DNA from: Actinomyces sp. AC-20-1
GTDB taxonomy: Bacteria; Actinomycetota; Actinomycetes; Actinomycetales; Actinomycetaceae
Assembly (NCBI RefSeq): GCF_023369555.1
Contig: NZ_JACJVC010000010.1
Location: 23,833-87,832 of the forward strand
Length of the DNA: 64,000 bases
Direction: 5' to 3'
The translations under genes were made by a program, and so were the position numbers. This document shows, piece after piece, positions 34,952-43,433 of the stretch. The first letter of the stretch is position 1, and each line of letters opens with the position of its first letter. A model generated the notes under the pieces. The model saw only the letters and a program-made list of their open reading frames with translations. It made no database searches and was not told the origin of the DNA.

Positions 34952-34957
34952 ATCGTA
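34952..34957 (-). promoter_or_regulatory. Leaderless -10 box of the fab operon
   Basis: TACGAT on the minus strand, 7 bases before ATG 34944. A plus-strand TAGGCT (35009-35014) lies nearby and may serve aspA, about 70 bases upstream of its start. Confidence 0.55.
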
Positions 34958-35087
34958 GGCGGCGCCTTGTAGGAATGCCACAACTCTGTCCGGTCAGCCG
35001 GATCCGGTTAGGCTTGCTGGCGCCGCCCGTGCCCGGGCGGCGCCGAGTCGATGACACGCGCCGCGAGCGCGGACGGGAGGGACGACG

Positions 35088-36575
35088 ATGTCTCAGGCCA
35101 CTCGTACCGAGGAGGACCTGCTCGGCCAGCGGCAGGTCCCGCTGGAGGCCTACTGGGGGATCCACACGCTGCGCGCCTGCGAGAACTACCGGATCTCCGG
35201 CAGCACGGTGGGTGAGGAGCCCGCCTTCGTGCGCGGCATGGTCCAGGTCAAGAAGGCCGCGGCACTGGCCAACCAGGAGCTCGGCACCCTCAGCGACGAG
35301 ATCGCCGAGGCGATCGTGTGGGCCTGCGACCAGGTGCTCGAGGCCGGCCGCTGCATGGACCAGTTCCCCATCGACGTGTTCCAGGGCGGCGCCGGCACCA
35401 GCGTCAACATGAACACCAACGAGGTCATCGCCAACCTCGCCCTGGAGCACCTGGGCTACGCCAAGGGCCGTTACGACGTCGTCAACCCCAACGACCACGT
35501 CAACAAGTCCCAGTCCACCAACGACGCCTACCCCTCCGGCTTCCGGCTGGGGCTCTACTCGCGCGTCGAGGAGCTGGTCGCCGAGCTCGACAGGCTCATC
35601 GACGCCTTCCACTCCAAGGGGCTGCAGCTCAAGGACGTGCTCAAGATGGGCCGCACCCAGCTCCAGGACGCCGTGCCCATGAGCCTGGGCCAGGAGCTCG
35701 AGGCCTTCAGCGTCCTGCTGGGGGAGGAGGTGCCCCGCCTGCGCAACAACTCCGCGCTGCTGCTGGAGGTCAACCTCGGGGCCACGGCCATCGGCACCGG
35801 GCTCAACACCCCTCCCGCCTACCCGCAGACCGCGGTGCGCCACCTCCGGCAGATCACCGGCCTGCCCGTGCAGGGCGCCGCCAACCTCATGGAGGCCACG
35901 AGCGACACGGGCGCCTATGTGTCCATGCACGCCGCGCTCAAGCGCCTGGCCGTCAAGCTCTCGAAGATCTGCAACGACCTGCGGCTGCTGTCCTCGGGCC
36001 CGCGCGCGGGGCTCGGCGAGATCCGCCTGCCCGAGCGGGCGGCGGGCTCCTCGATCATGCCGGCCAAGGTCAACCCGGTCATCCCCGAGGTCGTCAACCA
36101 GGTGTGCTTCAAGGTCATCGGCAACGACGTCGCCCTCACCTTCGCCGCCGAGGCCGGTCAGCTCCAGCTCAACGTCATGGAGCCCGTCATCGGGCAGACG
36201 AGCCTGGAGTCCATCCGGCTGCTGACCAACGCCATGCGCACCCTGCGCGAGCTGTGCGTCATCGGGATCGAGGCCAACGAGGAGGTCTGCCGGCGCCACG
36301 TGCTGTCCTCCATCGGGATCGTCACCTACCTCAACGAAGTCATCGGCCACCGCAACGGCGACCTCGTGGGACGCGAGTGCGTCCGTAGCGGCCGTGACGT
36401 GCGCGAGGTGGTCCTCGAGATGGGACTGCTGGACGAGCGGACGCTGGACGACCTGCTCAGCCCGGAGAACTTGCTGCACCCCCACTACCGCGACGCCCGC
36501 TACTACTCGGGCTCCGACCCGTCGGTGCCCGCCACCGAGGGCAGGGCCGAGGAGGAGCCGGGCCGGAGCCGGTGA
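35088..36575 (+). CDS. aspA: Aspartate ammonia-lyase (aspartase)
   Basis: Interconverts aspartate with fumarate and ammonia. The 495-residue member of the fumarase/aspartase superfamily has [36 protein letters not shown] and the family signature [23 protein letters not shown] 35088 follows GGGAGGG at about 10 bases. It diverges from the fab regulator and converges on aceE, with a strong terminator between. Supplying fumarate for anaerobic respiration or fermentation is a common role in this group (inference). Confidence 0.95.
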   Translation: MSQATRTEEDLLGQRQVPLEAYWGIHTLRACENYRISGSTVGEEPAFVRGMVQVKKAAALANQELGTLSDEIAEAIVWACDQVLEAGRCMDQFPIDVFQGGAGTSVNMNTNEVIANLALEHLGYAKGRYDVVNPNDHVNKSQSTNDAYPSGFRLGLYSRVEELVAELDRLIDAFHSKGLQLKDVLKMGRTQLQDAVPMSLGQELEAFSVLLGEEVPRLRNNSALLLEVNLGATAIGTGLNTPPAYPQTAVRHLRQITGLPVQGAANLMEATSDTGAYVSMHAALKRLAVKLSKICNDLRLLSSGPRAGLGEIRLPERAAGSSIMPAKVNPVIPEVVNQVCFKVIGNDVALTFAAEAGQLQLNVMEPVIGQTSLESIRLLTNAMRTLRELCVIGIEANEEVCRRHVLSSIGIVTYLNEVIGHRNGDLVGRECVRSGRDVREVVLEMGLLDERTLDDLLSPENLLHPHYRDARYYSGSDPSVPATEGRAEEEPGRSR

Positions 36576-36594
36576 GGCTCACGGGCGGATGACG

Positions 36595-36638
36595 GGGGCG
36601 GGGCCCGGACCAGCGCGCGCTGGTCCGGGCCCCGCCCC
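36595..36638. terminator. Bidirectional terminator between aspA and aceE
   Basis: A perfect 20-bp stem, 36595-36614 with 36619-36638, and a GCGC loop, placed between convergent stops at 36575 and 36663. Confidence 0.88.
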
Positions 36639-36662
36639 ACGTCGTCGTGCGACGACCTGCTG

Positions 36663-39419
36663 TCAGGCGTCGCCGCCGTCGGAGCCGGAGGTGCCGGCGT
36701 TGACGTTGGTGAGGTCGTAGCGCGAGATCGCCTGGGCGACCGCGGAGGCGTCGACCTTGCCGTCCCTCGCCAGGGCCTGCAGCGCCTTGGTGACGACGGA
36801 GGCCGAGTCGATGAGGTAGTGGCGCCGGGCCGCCTTGCGGGTGTCGGAGAATCCGAAGCCGTCCGCGCCCAGCACGTGGTAGGAGCCGGGCACCCAGGGG
36901 CGGATGAGGTCCTGCACGGCGTGGTCGTAGTCGCTCGTGGCGACGAAGGGTCCCTGGGCGCCGGAGAGCCTCTGAGTGAGGTAGGGCACCCGCTGGTCGT
37001 CGGGGTTGAGGAAGTTGTGCCGCTCGACCTCCAGGGCCTCACGGCGCAGCTCGCCCCAGGAGGTGACGGACCAGACGCTGGCGCGCACGCCCCAGTCGTG
37101 GGCGAGCATGTCGCGGGCCTCCATGATCCACGGCACCGCGATGCCCGAGGCCAGGAGCTGGACCTCGGGGCCGTCACCGGCGGGGGCGTCGGCGATCTTG
37201 TGGATGCCCTTGATGATGCCCTCGACGTCCACGTCCTCGGGCTCGGCCGGCTGGTGGATGGGCTCGTTGTACACCGTGAGGTAGTACATGATGTCGCGGT
37301 CGCGGGTCTCGTCGGGGCCGTACCAGCGCTGGAGCCCGTCGCGCACGATGTGGCGGATCTCGTAGGCGTAGGCCGGGTCGTAGGAGGCGAAGGCCTCGTT
37401 GGTCCAGGCGATGAGCGGCGAGTGGCCGTCCATGTGCTGGGTGCCCTCGCCCTGGAGGGTCGTGCGTCCGGCTGTGGCGCCGATGAGGAAGCCGCGCGCG
37501 AGCTGGTCGCCCGCGGCCCAGAACTGGTCCGCCGTGCGCTGGAAGCCGAACATCGAGTACAGGATGTAGACGGGGATCATCGGCTCGCCGTGGGTGGCGT
37601 AGCTGGTGCCCGCGACCTGGAAGACGGCGGCGGAGCCGGCCTCGTTGATGCCGGTGTGCATGATCTGGCCGGAGGTGGACTCGCGGTAGGACAGCATCAT
37701 CTCGGCGTCCACCGGCGTGTAGTTCTGGCCGAGCGTGTTGTAGATCTTCTTCGTCGGGAACAGGGACTCCAGGCCGAAGGTGCGCGACTCGTCCGGGACG
37801 ATCGGCACGATGCGCCGGCCGATGCCCTTGTCCTTGACGAGCTCCTTGAGCAGCTGGACGAAGGCCATCGTCGAGGCGACCTCGCGCTTGCCCGAGCCGC
37901 CCTTGAGGACGTCGTAGGCCTTGTCGCCCGGCAGCTCGAGGAGCCTGCCGTTGTCGCGGCGCTCGGGGACGAAGCCGCCGAGCTGGCGGCGGCGCTCGAG
38001 CATGTACAGCAGCGCCGGGTCGTCGTCGGCCGGACGGTAGTAGGGCGGCATCTTCGGGTTGGCCTCGAGCTGCTCGTCCGTGACCGGGATGTGGAGGCGG
38101 TCGCGCAGGCCCTTGAGGTCCTCCAGGGTGAGCTTCTTCATCTGGTGGGTGGCGTTGCGGCCGGCGAAGTGGGAGCCGAGCAGGTAGCCCTTGACCGTGT
38201 GCGCGAGGATGACCGTCGGCTGGCCCTTGTGCTCGGTGGCGGCCTTGTAGGCGGCGTAGACCTTGCGGAAGTCGTTGCCGCCGCGCTGCAGGGCCCAGAT
38301 CTCGTCGTCGGTCCAGTCCTTGACGAGCTCGGCGGTGCGCGGGTCGCGGTTGAAGAAGTGCTCGCGCACGTAGGCGCCGTCGTTGGCCTTGAAGGCCTGG
38401 AAGTCGCCGTCGAGGGTCTCCATCATGAGGTGCTCGAGGGCGTGGTCCTTGTCGGCGGCGAAGAGCTGGTCCCAGCCGCGGCCCCACATCACCTTGATGA
38501 CGTTCCAGCCGGCGCCCCGGAAGAAGGCCTCGAGCTCCTGGACGATCTTGCCGTTGCCGCGCACCGGGCCGTCGAGGCGCTGGAGGTTGCAGTTGACGAC
38601 GAAGGTGAGGTTGTCGAGCTGCTGGTTGGCCGCGAGCTGGAGCATGCCGCGTGACTCGGGCTCGTCCATCTCGCCGTCGCCGAGGAAGGCCCAGGTGTGC
38701 TGCTGGGAGGTGTCCTTGATGCCGGCGCCGTGCAGGTACTTGTCGAACCAGGCGTGGTAGATCGCCTCGGCGGGGCCCAGGCCCATGGAGACGGTGGGGA
38801 ACTCCCAGAAGTCCTCCATGCGGCGCGGGTGCGGGTAGGAGGGCATGCCGCGGCCCTCGGAGGCCGCCGGGTGCGAGTACTCCTGGCGGAAGCCGTCGAG
38901 GTCCTCCTCGCTCAGACGGCCCTCGAGGAAGGCGCGGGCGTAGTTGCCGGGGGAGGCGTGGCCCTGGAAGAAGACGTGGTCGCCGCCGCCCGGGTGGTCC
39001 TTGCCGCGGAAGAAGTGGTTCATGCCCACCTCGTACAGCGTCGCGGTGGAGGCGTAGGAGGAGATGTGGCCGCCGACACCGACGCCGGGGCGCTGGGCGC
39101 GCGTGACCATGACGGCGGCGTTCCAGCGCAGCCACCGGCGGTAGGTGCGCTCGGTGTCCTCGTCGCCGGGGAAGTAGGGCTCGTCGACGACGTTGATCGT
39201 GTTGACGTAGGGGGTCGTCGTCTGCGTGGGCAGGTTGACGTTCTTCTTGCGCGCCTCGGCGAGCATCGACAGGAGGATGAAGCGGGCGCGGGGGGCGCCC
39301 TTCTCCTCGATGAGCGCGTCGAGGGAGTCGCGCCACTCCCTGGTCTCCTCGGGGTCGTTGTCGGTGACCTTGGTCAGGAGGCCGTCGATGAGCGGCGTGG
39401 AGTCGCTGGTCGGGCTCAC
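36663..39419 (-). CDS. aceE: Pyruvate dehydrogenase E1, homodimeric type
   Basis: Thiamine-diphosphate enzyme that decarboxylates pyruvate and acetylates the lipoyl groups of E2. The 918 residues are full length for AceE. The ThDP motif runs from GDG (247-249, [13 protein letters not shown]) to NCN (276-278, TFVVNCNLQ). Other landmarks are [20 protein letters not shown] and [20 protein letters not shown]. It starts at GTG 39419 behind AGGAAAGAGGG. Lipoate for its E2 partner depends on lipA and lipB in this window. The neighbouring DUF3052 and fab genes repeat the Rv2239c-Rv2245 arrangement of mycobacteria. Confidence 0.97.
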   Translation of the reverse strand: MSPTSDSTPLIDGLLTKVTDNDPEETREWRDSLDALIEEKGAPRARFILLSMLAEARKKNVNLPTQTTTPYVNTINVVDEPYFPGDEDTERTYRRWLRWNAAVMVTRAQRPGVGVGGHISSYASTATLYEVGMNHFFRGKDHPGGGDHVFFQGHASPGNYARAFLEGRLSEEDLDGFRQEYSHPAASEGRGMPSYPHPRRMEDFWEFPTVSMGLGPAEAIYHAWFDKYLHGAGIKDTSQQHTWAFLGDGEMDEPESRGMLQLAANQQLDNLTFVVNCNLQRLDGPVRGNGKIVQELEAFFRGAGWNVIKVMWGRGWDQLFAADKDHALEHLMMETLDGDFQAFKANDGAYVREHFFNRDPRTAELVKDWTDDEIWALQRGGNDFRKVYAAYKAATEHKGQPTVILAHTVKGYLLGSHFAGRNATHQMKKLTLEDLKGLRDRLHIPVTDEQLEANPKMPPYYRPADDDPALLYMLERRRQLGGFVPERRDNGRLLELPGDKAYDVLKGGSGKREVASTMAFVQLLKELVKDKGIGRRIVPIVPDESRTFGLESLFPTKKIYNTLGQNYTPVDAEMMLSYRESTSGQIMHTGINEAGSAAVFQVAGTSYATHGEPMIPVYILYSMFGFQRTADQFWAAGDQLARGFLIGATAGRTTLQGEGTQHMDGHSPLIAWTNEAFASYDPAYAYEIRHIVRDGLQRWYGPDETRDRDIMYYLTVYNEPIHQPAEPEDVDVEGIIKGIHKIADAPAGDGPEVQLLASGIAVPWIMEARDMLAHDWGVRASVWSVTSWGELRREALEVERHNFLNPDDQRVPYLTQRLSGAQGPFVATSDYDHAVQDLIRPWVPGSYHVLGADGFGFSDTRKAARRHYLIDSASVVTKALQALARDGKVDASAVAQAISRYDLTNVNAGTSGSDGGDA

Positions 39420-39773
39420 GTGTTCCCTCTTTCCTCGCGTCGGTGCTGAGCGGATCGGGTGGTGGTCGGTTGTCGGTCGTCCCTGGTGGCTCAGGGCGCG
39501 ACCGGGCGCGGCCGCGATTGACTGTGCCTACTAATCTACGGCCTTCCGGAGGGTGAAAGACGTCGAGTCAGGGAAGAAAGTCCCACGTGGCCTGTGAGGT
39601 CAGGCACGCGGACAATCCTAGGTGATCCCCGAGGGACCCGTGGCAGGCGCCCGCCCCCTCGCCCTCACTTGCACAGCGGCACCCTTGTGCCGTGGACTAA
39701 GGGCGTGCGCCGCGACCGCGACGCGCGCCAACCACGCACCAGGGACCGCTGGTCCAGGAAACGGAGAGACACA
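39420..39773. other. 354-base intergenic region between aceE and DUF3052
   Basis: Divergent control region. The minus strand has TAGATT (39538-39533), a possible aceE -10 giving a leader of more than 100 bases. A CGGCAC-CCTT-GTGCCG hairpin (39677-39692) and a GGACC-GCT-GGTCC hairpin (39743-39755) precede the DUF3052 gene. I see no coding potential here. Confidence 0.5.
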
Positions 39774-40178
39774 GTGACGACCAGAGCAGGCGCGGCCTTC
39801 GGCTTCGCCTCCGGCCTCATCATCCAGGAGTTCGGGTACGACGACGACGTCGACCCGGCCCTGCGCCAGGCCGCCGAGACCGAGACCGGCACCGGACTCG
39901 TGGACGAGGACTACGAGGACGTCGCTGACTCCGCCATCGTCTGGTGGCGTGACGACGACGGCGACGTCGACGACCTCACCGACCTCCTCGTGGACGCCCA
40001 GTCGAACCTCGACGGCGACGGCGTCATCTGGGTCCTCACCCCCAAGGCCCGCACCACCGGCGCCGTCCGGGCCGGGGACGTGGAGGAGGCGGCCCGCACC
40101 GCGGGCATGCACGCCACCAGCGCCGCCGCCATGGGTGAGCGCTGGAGCGGCATCCGGGTCTCCAGCCGCAGGCGCTGA
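39774..40178 (+). CDS. DUF3052 family protein
   Basis: A small acidic actinobacterial protein of unknown function, 134 residues; its relative Rv2239c also neighbours aceE. Family landmarks: FGFASGLIIQEFGYDDDVD at the N-terminus, SAIVWWRDDDGDVDDLTD, GVIWVLTPKA and the C-terminal EEAARTAGMHATSAA. It starts at GTG 39774 with CGGAGAG upstream. Conserved pairing with the pyruvate dehydrogenase gene suggests a link to that complex, but nothing in the sequence shows a mechanism. Confidence 0.9.
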   Translation: MTTRAGAAFGFASGLIIQEFGYDDDVDPALRQAAETETGTGLVDEDYEDVADSAIVWWRDDDGDVDDLTDLLVDAQSNLDGDGVIWVLTPKARTTGAVRAGDVEEAARTAGMHATSAAAMGERWSGIRVSSRRR

Positions 40179-40238
40179 GGCAGCCCGGCGCCATACGCCT
40201 ACCTTCCCGCGGAAGCCGGTGCGCCGGCCCCGCGCCCA

Positions 40239-40314
40239 GGACCTGTAGCTCAGCTGGTAGAGCAACGCGCTTACACCGCGTCGGTCGTCGGTTCGAGCCC
40301 GGCCGGGTCCACCA
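40239..40314 (+). tRNA. tRNA-Val(TAC)
   Basis: Acceptor GGACCTG pairs with CGGGTCC, the anticodon loop is CTTACAC with TAC, the T arm contains GGTTCGAGCCC, and the CCA end is encoded (40312-40314). Confidence 0.96.
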
Positions 40315-40381
40315 CCGTGTCGCCAGGCTCACCAGCAGCGTTGCACGCTCATGTCACACGGCAGAGCGCACAATCCGCGTG

Positions 40382-40500
40382 ATTCCGCGGTTTTACGGTG
40401 TGGTCTTCTCGTGTCTTGGTGGCTCCTACGTGCGTGCGCGACGCACATGCACGTGGGAGCACGTCAATCGATGTTGACGCTTGTGCGTGAACCGCGGAAT
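40382..40500. repeat. Nested inverted-repeat element (candidate structured RNA or MITE)
   Basis: Closing stem ATTCCGCGGTT (40382-40392) with AACCGCGGAAT (40490-40500). Inside it, GCTCCTACGTGC (40422-40433) pairs with GCACGTGGGAGC (40449-40460), capped by GTGCG-CGA-CGCAC (40434-40446), followed by CGTCAA (40462-40467) with TTGACG (40474-40479). All stems are perfect apart from one G-T wobble and a 2-base bulge. The 119 bases are less GC-rich than the flanks, carry no ORF and lie just past tRNA-Val. It could be an RNA gene, an immobile element remnant or the terminator region of the oxidoreductase remnant. Confidence 0.55.
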
Positions 40501-40568
40501 ACCAACGAAAGCCCCGGCTCACCAATCAAGCCCGAACACCGTGAGCGTGCCACCGTCATGCCCGGCGG

Positions 40569-41574
40569 CTAGGAGGGCCGGCCGCCCATGTCGATGACCG
40601 CCTTGCCGCGGATGCCGTTCGCGCTCAGGCTGGCCAGCGCCTCTGCGGTCTGGTCGAAGCGGAAGGTCGCGCCGACCACGGGGCGGATGGCGCCGGAGTC
40701 GACGAGCTCGGCCACCCGCCGCAGCTGCTCGCCGCTGGCCCGCATGAGCAGGAAGTCGTAGGACACGCCGAGGCTGCGCGCCAGCGCGTGGGTCCTGTGG
40801 CTCAGGGCCCTGACCGCCAGGCGCAGCAGCGGGTTCAGCCCCGCCTGCCTGGCGTACTCGGGCGTGGGGGGCCCGGAGATCCCGACCGCCTTGCCGCCGC
40901 GCCGCAGGACGCGCAGGGACCTCAGGAGGTTGTCCCCGCCAAGGGGATCGAGGACGAGGTCGTAGCCGGAGAGCTCGGCGGCGAAGTCCCGGGCGCGGTA
41001 GTCGATGACGACGTCGGCACCCAGCCCGCGGACGAAGTCCGCGTTCCTGCCCGAGGGTGGTGGCGACGGCGGCGCCGAGGTGCTTGGCGAGCTGGACCGC
41101 GATACTTCCCACGCCACCGGCCCCGGCGTGGATGAGGACCTTCTGCCCGGGCCGCACCCCGCCCCTGTCCACCAGGGCCTGCCACGCCGTCAGCGCCACC
41201 AGCGGCAGCGAGGCCACCTCCACGGTGCTGACCGAGGTCGGCGCCAGGGCGGTATCGGCCTCATCGACCGCGATCCGCTCGGCGAAGGTCCCGATACGGA
41301 AGTCCCGGGGACGCGAGTACACCCGGTCGCCGGTCCTGAAGGAGGTGACGGCGCTGCCGGTGCCGATGACGGTGCCGGCCAGGTCGTGCCCGAGCACCAC
41401 CGGCGGACGGTACGGCAGGAGCGCCTTGAGCTCACCCGCTCTCAGACGCTCGTCGAGGTGGTTGAGGCCGGCGGCCTCCACCTGGATGAGGACGTCGCGG
41501 GGCCCGGCGACGGGCTCGGGGACGTCTGCCTCATGGACGGGCTGCCGGTAGCGGTCGAGCACGAAGGCGCGCAT
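40569..41574 (-). pseudogene. Zinc-free alcohol dehydrogenase/quinone oxidoreductase, frameshifted
   Basis: The N-terminal GroES-like part and Rossmann entry are in one frame (VLGHDLAGTVIGTGSAVTSF, VLIHAGAGGVGSIAVQLAKH). The rest is in another (RNADFVRGLGADVVIDYRAR, YDLVLDPLGGDNLL, GKAVIDMGG at the end). The junction at 41055-41057 has one extra G (an extra C on minus); deleting it joins VATT to SGRNADF and gives a normal 334-residue protein. The total length is one base over a multiple of three, as expected for a single insertion. Assembly error is possible. The gene is flanked by two hairpin elements. Confidence 0.8.
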
Positions 41575-41687
41575 GGTGGGCTTCCCTTGCTGGACGAGGC
41601 TGGGACGTGGCGAGCATAGCGGCGGGTGCCGCTGCGGGGAGCCGGAGGTACCCGTGAGGCTGCGGAGGCCTTCGCGAGAACAGGGGC

Positions 41688-41807
41688 TGTCACGATCCAG
41701 GCCAATGGTCAGGCGCCCGGGCCCGACGGCGTCGGCAGGTGGCTTGACGACGCCGTTTCCTCACGGGTGTCACGAGGACCATTGGGGCAATGGCCTGGAT
41801 CGTGACA
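41688..41807. repeat. 120-base terminal-inverted-repeat hairpin element
   Basis: TGTCACGATCCAGGCCA (41688-41704) is exactly complementary to 41791-41807. Inside, ATGGTC (41705-41710) pairs with GACCAT (41777-41782), and ACGGCGTCG (41726-41734) with CGACGCCGT (41748-41756). The right arm has 8 extra bases that form a small hairpin, CCATTG-GGG-CAATGG (41779-41793). It has the size and shape of a MITE. No clear target-site duplication was seen. It could also end the aminotransferase transcript. Confidence 0.6.
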
Positions 41808-41837
41808 TCCCGGCATACCGGAGGACGTCGCGCGTCC

Positions 41838-43013
41838 TCAGCCCAGAGAGTCCATGAAGCCCGCCAGGCGCTCCAGGCCCAGGACGATCTCCTCGCGGCT
41901 GGCCGCGTAGGACAGGCGCACATGGGTGTCCGCCGTCGCCAGCCCGAAGTCGCGCCCCGGGGTCAGGGCCACGTGAGCCTCCTCCAGGGCCCGCACGCAG
42001 AAGTTCCAGGAGCCCAGCCCCGTGGCCGACACGTCGAAGTACACGTAGAAGGCGCCGTCGGGCGCCACCGGGACCTCGAGCCCCAGACGGCTCAGCCCCT
42101 CAAGCGCGAGCCGCCGGCGCTCGAGCAGTTCCACCCGCCGATCCTCACAGGCCGCCAGGGCCTCGGGTGCGAAGCAGGCCAGCGCCGCCCGCTGCGTGTG
42201 CGCCGCCGCGCACAGGAAGAAGTTCACCGCCAGGTTCTCCGCCGCCTCCGCCAGGGCCTCGGGCACCACCAGCCATCCCAGCCGCCAGCCCGTCATCGAG
42301 AAGAACTTCGAGAAGGAGGACACGACCAGCGCTCCGGGGTCCGTCTCCAGGACCGTGCGCGCCACCCGCCCGTCCTCATCCGGGTCCGCCAGCCCCAGGT
42401 AGATCTCGTCCACCACCCGCCACGCCCCGCGCTCACGCGCCGAGGCGCAGATCGCCGCCAGCTCGGCGAAGGGGATCGACGTGCCCGTGGGGTTCGACGG
42501 CGTCGCCACCTGCACGGCAGAGGTCTCGGGCGTCCACACCGCCTCCATGAGTGAGCGACTGAGCTGGTAGCGCGAGGCCGGGCTCGAGGGCGCGAGCACC
42601 ACCCGGCCGCCGAAGGCCTCGACCAGCTGCCGGTTGCACGGGTAGCACGGGTCCGCCATGACGACGTCGTCGCCCGCCTCCACCGTCAGCGCCGTCGCCA
42701 GGACCAGGGCCGCTGAGCCGCCCGCCGTCACGAGCACCCGCCGCGGGTCCAGGTCCACCCCGTGGCGCTGCCGGTACCAGCCCGCGAGCGCCTCCCTCAG
42801 GGCCGGCAGGCCTGCCGCGGGTGTGTAGGGCAGCGCCCGGCCGTCCATCACCTCGCACATGGCCGCGTGCACCCCCGGGGGCGCGCCGAAGGAGGGCTCG
42901 CCCAGGCTCAGCTTCGCCACGTCCCGGCCCGCCGCCTCAAGGGCCTGCGCGCGGGCGCCGATGCTCATCGCGTGAAAGGGCTGGGCGGTCACGGCGCGCC
43001 GGGCAAGCTTCAT
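41838..43013 (-). CDS. Class I/II PLP-dependent aminotransferase
   Basis: A 391-residue fold-type I aminotransferase. The PLP lysine lies in SSFSKFFSMTGWRLGW (near residue 235). Other conserved parts are LSLGEPSFGAPPGVH at the N-terminus, MADPCYPCNRQLVEAFGG, TPSNPTGTSIPF and HVRLSYAASREE at the end. The substrate cannot be told from sequence. Its relative order before Nif3-like and zinc-ribbon genes matches mycobacterial Rv2231c-Rv2230c-Rv2229c. ATG 43013 has a TACCCT box 7 bases upstream (43026-43021), so it is leaderless. Confidence 0.9.
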   Translation of the reverse strand: MKLARRAVTAQPFHAMSIGARAQALEAAGRDVAKLSLGEPSFGAPPGVHAAMCEVMDGRALPYTPAAGLPALREALAGWYRQRHGVDLDPRRVLVTAGGSAALVLATALTVEAGDDVVMADPCYPCNRQLVEAFGGRVVLAPSSPASRYQLSRSLMEAVWTPETSAVQVATPSNPTGTSIPFAELAAICASARERGAWRVVDEIYLGLADPDEDGRVARTVLETDPGALVVSSFSKFFSMTGWRLGWLVVPEALAEAAENLAVNFFLCAAAHTQRAALACFAPEALAACEDRRVELLERRRLALEGLSRLGLEVPVAPDGAFYVYFDVSATGLGSWNFCVRALEEAHVALTPGRDFGLATADTHVRLSYAASREEIVLGLERLAGFMDSLG

Positions 43014-43020
43014 AGCGCGC

Positions 43021-43026
43021 AGGGTA
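43021..43026 (-). promoter_or_regulatory. Leaderless -10 box of the aminotransferase
   Basis: TACCCT on the minus strand, 7 bases before ATG 43013. Confidence 0.6.
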
Positions 43027-43127
43027 GGCCTCGCACCCGGCCCCCGTCCGCCGGGGCCGTCTGCCGGACCGGGGTGCTGCGACCACGCGGTAGTCTGTGC
43101 CGCACCGACGGCGACCGCCGCCGCGAC

Positions 43128-43218
43128 GCCCCCATAGCTCAGTGGTTAGAGCAGCGAGCTTATACCTCGTCCGTGCCTGATAAGCACATGGTCCTGGGTT
43201 CGAGTCCCAGTGGGGGTA
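43128..43218 (+). tRNA. tRNA with TAT anticodon (Ile, AUA) and long variable arm
   Basis: Acceptor GCCCCCA pairs with TGGGGGT (a G1-T72 wobble at the end). The D stem is GCTC/GAGC, the anticodon stem GCGAG/CTCGT and the loop CTTATAC with TAT (43161-43163). The variable region runs 43171-43193 (23 bases) and contains GTGC-CTGATAA-GCAC. The T arm is CTGGG-TTCGAGT-CCCAG. No CCA is encoded. A long variable arm is a Leu/Ser/Tyr-type feature, so the amino acid identity is less certain than the anticodon. Confidence 0.8.
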
Positions 43219-43239
43219 CGAGCACCCGGTGGCCCGGGG

Positions 43240-43296
43240 CGCCCAGCCCCCAGGTCCTCTGGGAGCGCCCAGCCCCAGGACTTCTGGGAGCACCCA
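43240..43296 (+). repeat. Tandem 25/26-base repeats between two tRNA genes
   Basis: Two imperfect copies (43240-43265 and 43266-43290), each beginning CGCCCAGCCCC and ending TCTGGGAG, then a partial third copy that runs into the tRNA-Leu 5' end (CACCCAGCCCCCATGG). Each unit can fold CCCAG with CTGGG. Confidence 0.65.
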
Positions 43297-43378
43297 GCCC
43301 CCATGGCGGAATTGGTAGACGCAGCGGCCTTAAAAGCCGAGACCTTCGGGTGTACGGGTTCGAGCCCCGTTGGGGGCA
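43297..43378 (+). tRNA. tRNA-Leu(TAA)
   Basis: Class II tRNA: acceptor GCCCCCA with TGGGGGC, anticodon loop CTTAAAA with TAA, a long variable arm ending in GACCTTCGGGTGT and T arm GGGTTCGAGCCCC. CCA is not encoded. Confidence 0.95.
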
Positions 43379-43421
43379 CCGCCTGCGGCGCCGCACGCCC
43401 AACCGGCCCCGACCGCACCGA

Positions 43422-43427
43422 TAGCCT
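43422..43427 (+). promoter_or_regulatory. Leaderless -10 box of the Nif3-like gene
   Basis: TAGCCT, 6 bases before ATG 43434. Confidence 0.6.
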
Positions 43428-43433
43428 GATCCC

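Noticed and set aside
34945..34983. Longer N-terminus for the fab regulator (ATG at 34983 or 34953)
   Set aside because: The TACGAT box at 34957-34952 lies inside that stretch, so the ATG at 34944 is the first codon available to a leaderless message.
40382..40500. T-box riboswitch
   Set aside because: No TGGN-containing T-box bulge, no antiterminator, and no downstream synthetase or amino-acid gene; the next plus-strand gene is far away.
40315..40568. Integration site (att) of a mobile element at the tRNA-Val 3' end
   Set aside because: No repeat of the tRNA 3' sequence and no integrase were found in the window.
43240..43296. Tandem repeat considered as a CRISPR array
   Set aside because: Only two and a half units with no unique spacers, no cas genes nearby, and continuity with the tRNA-Leu gene.
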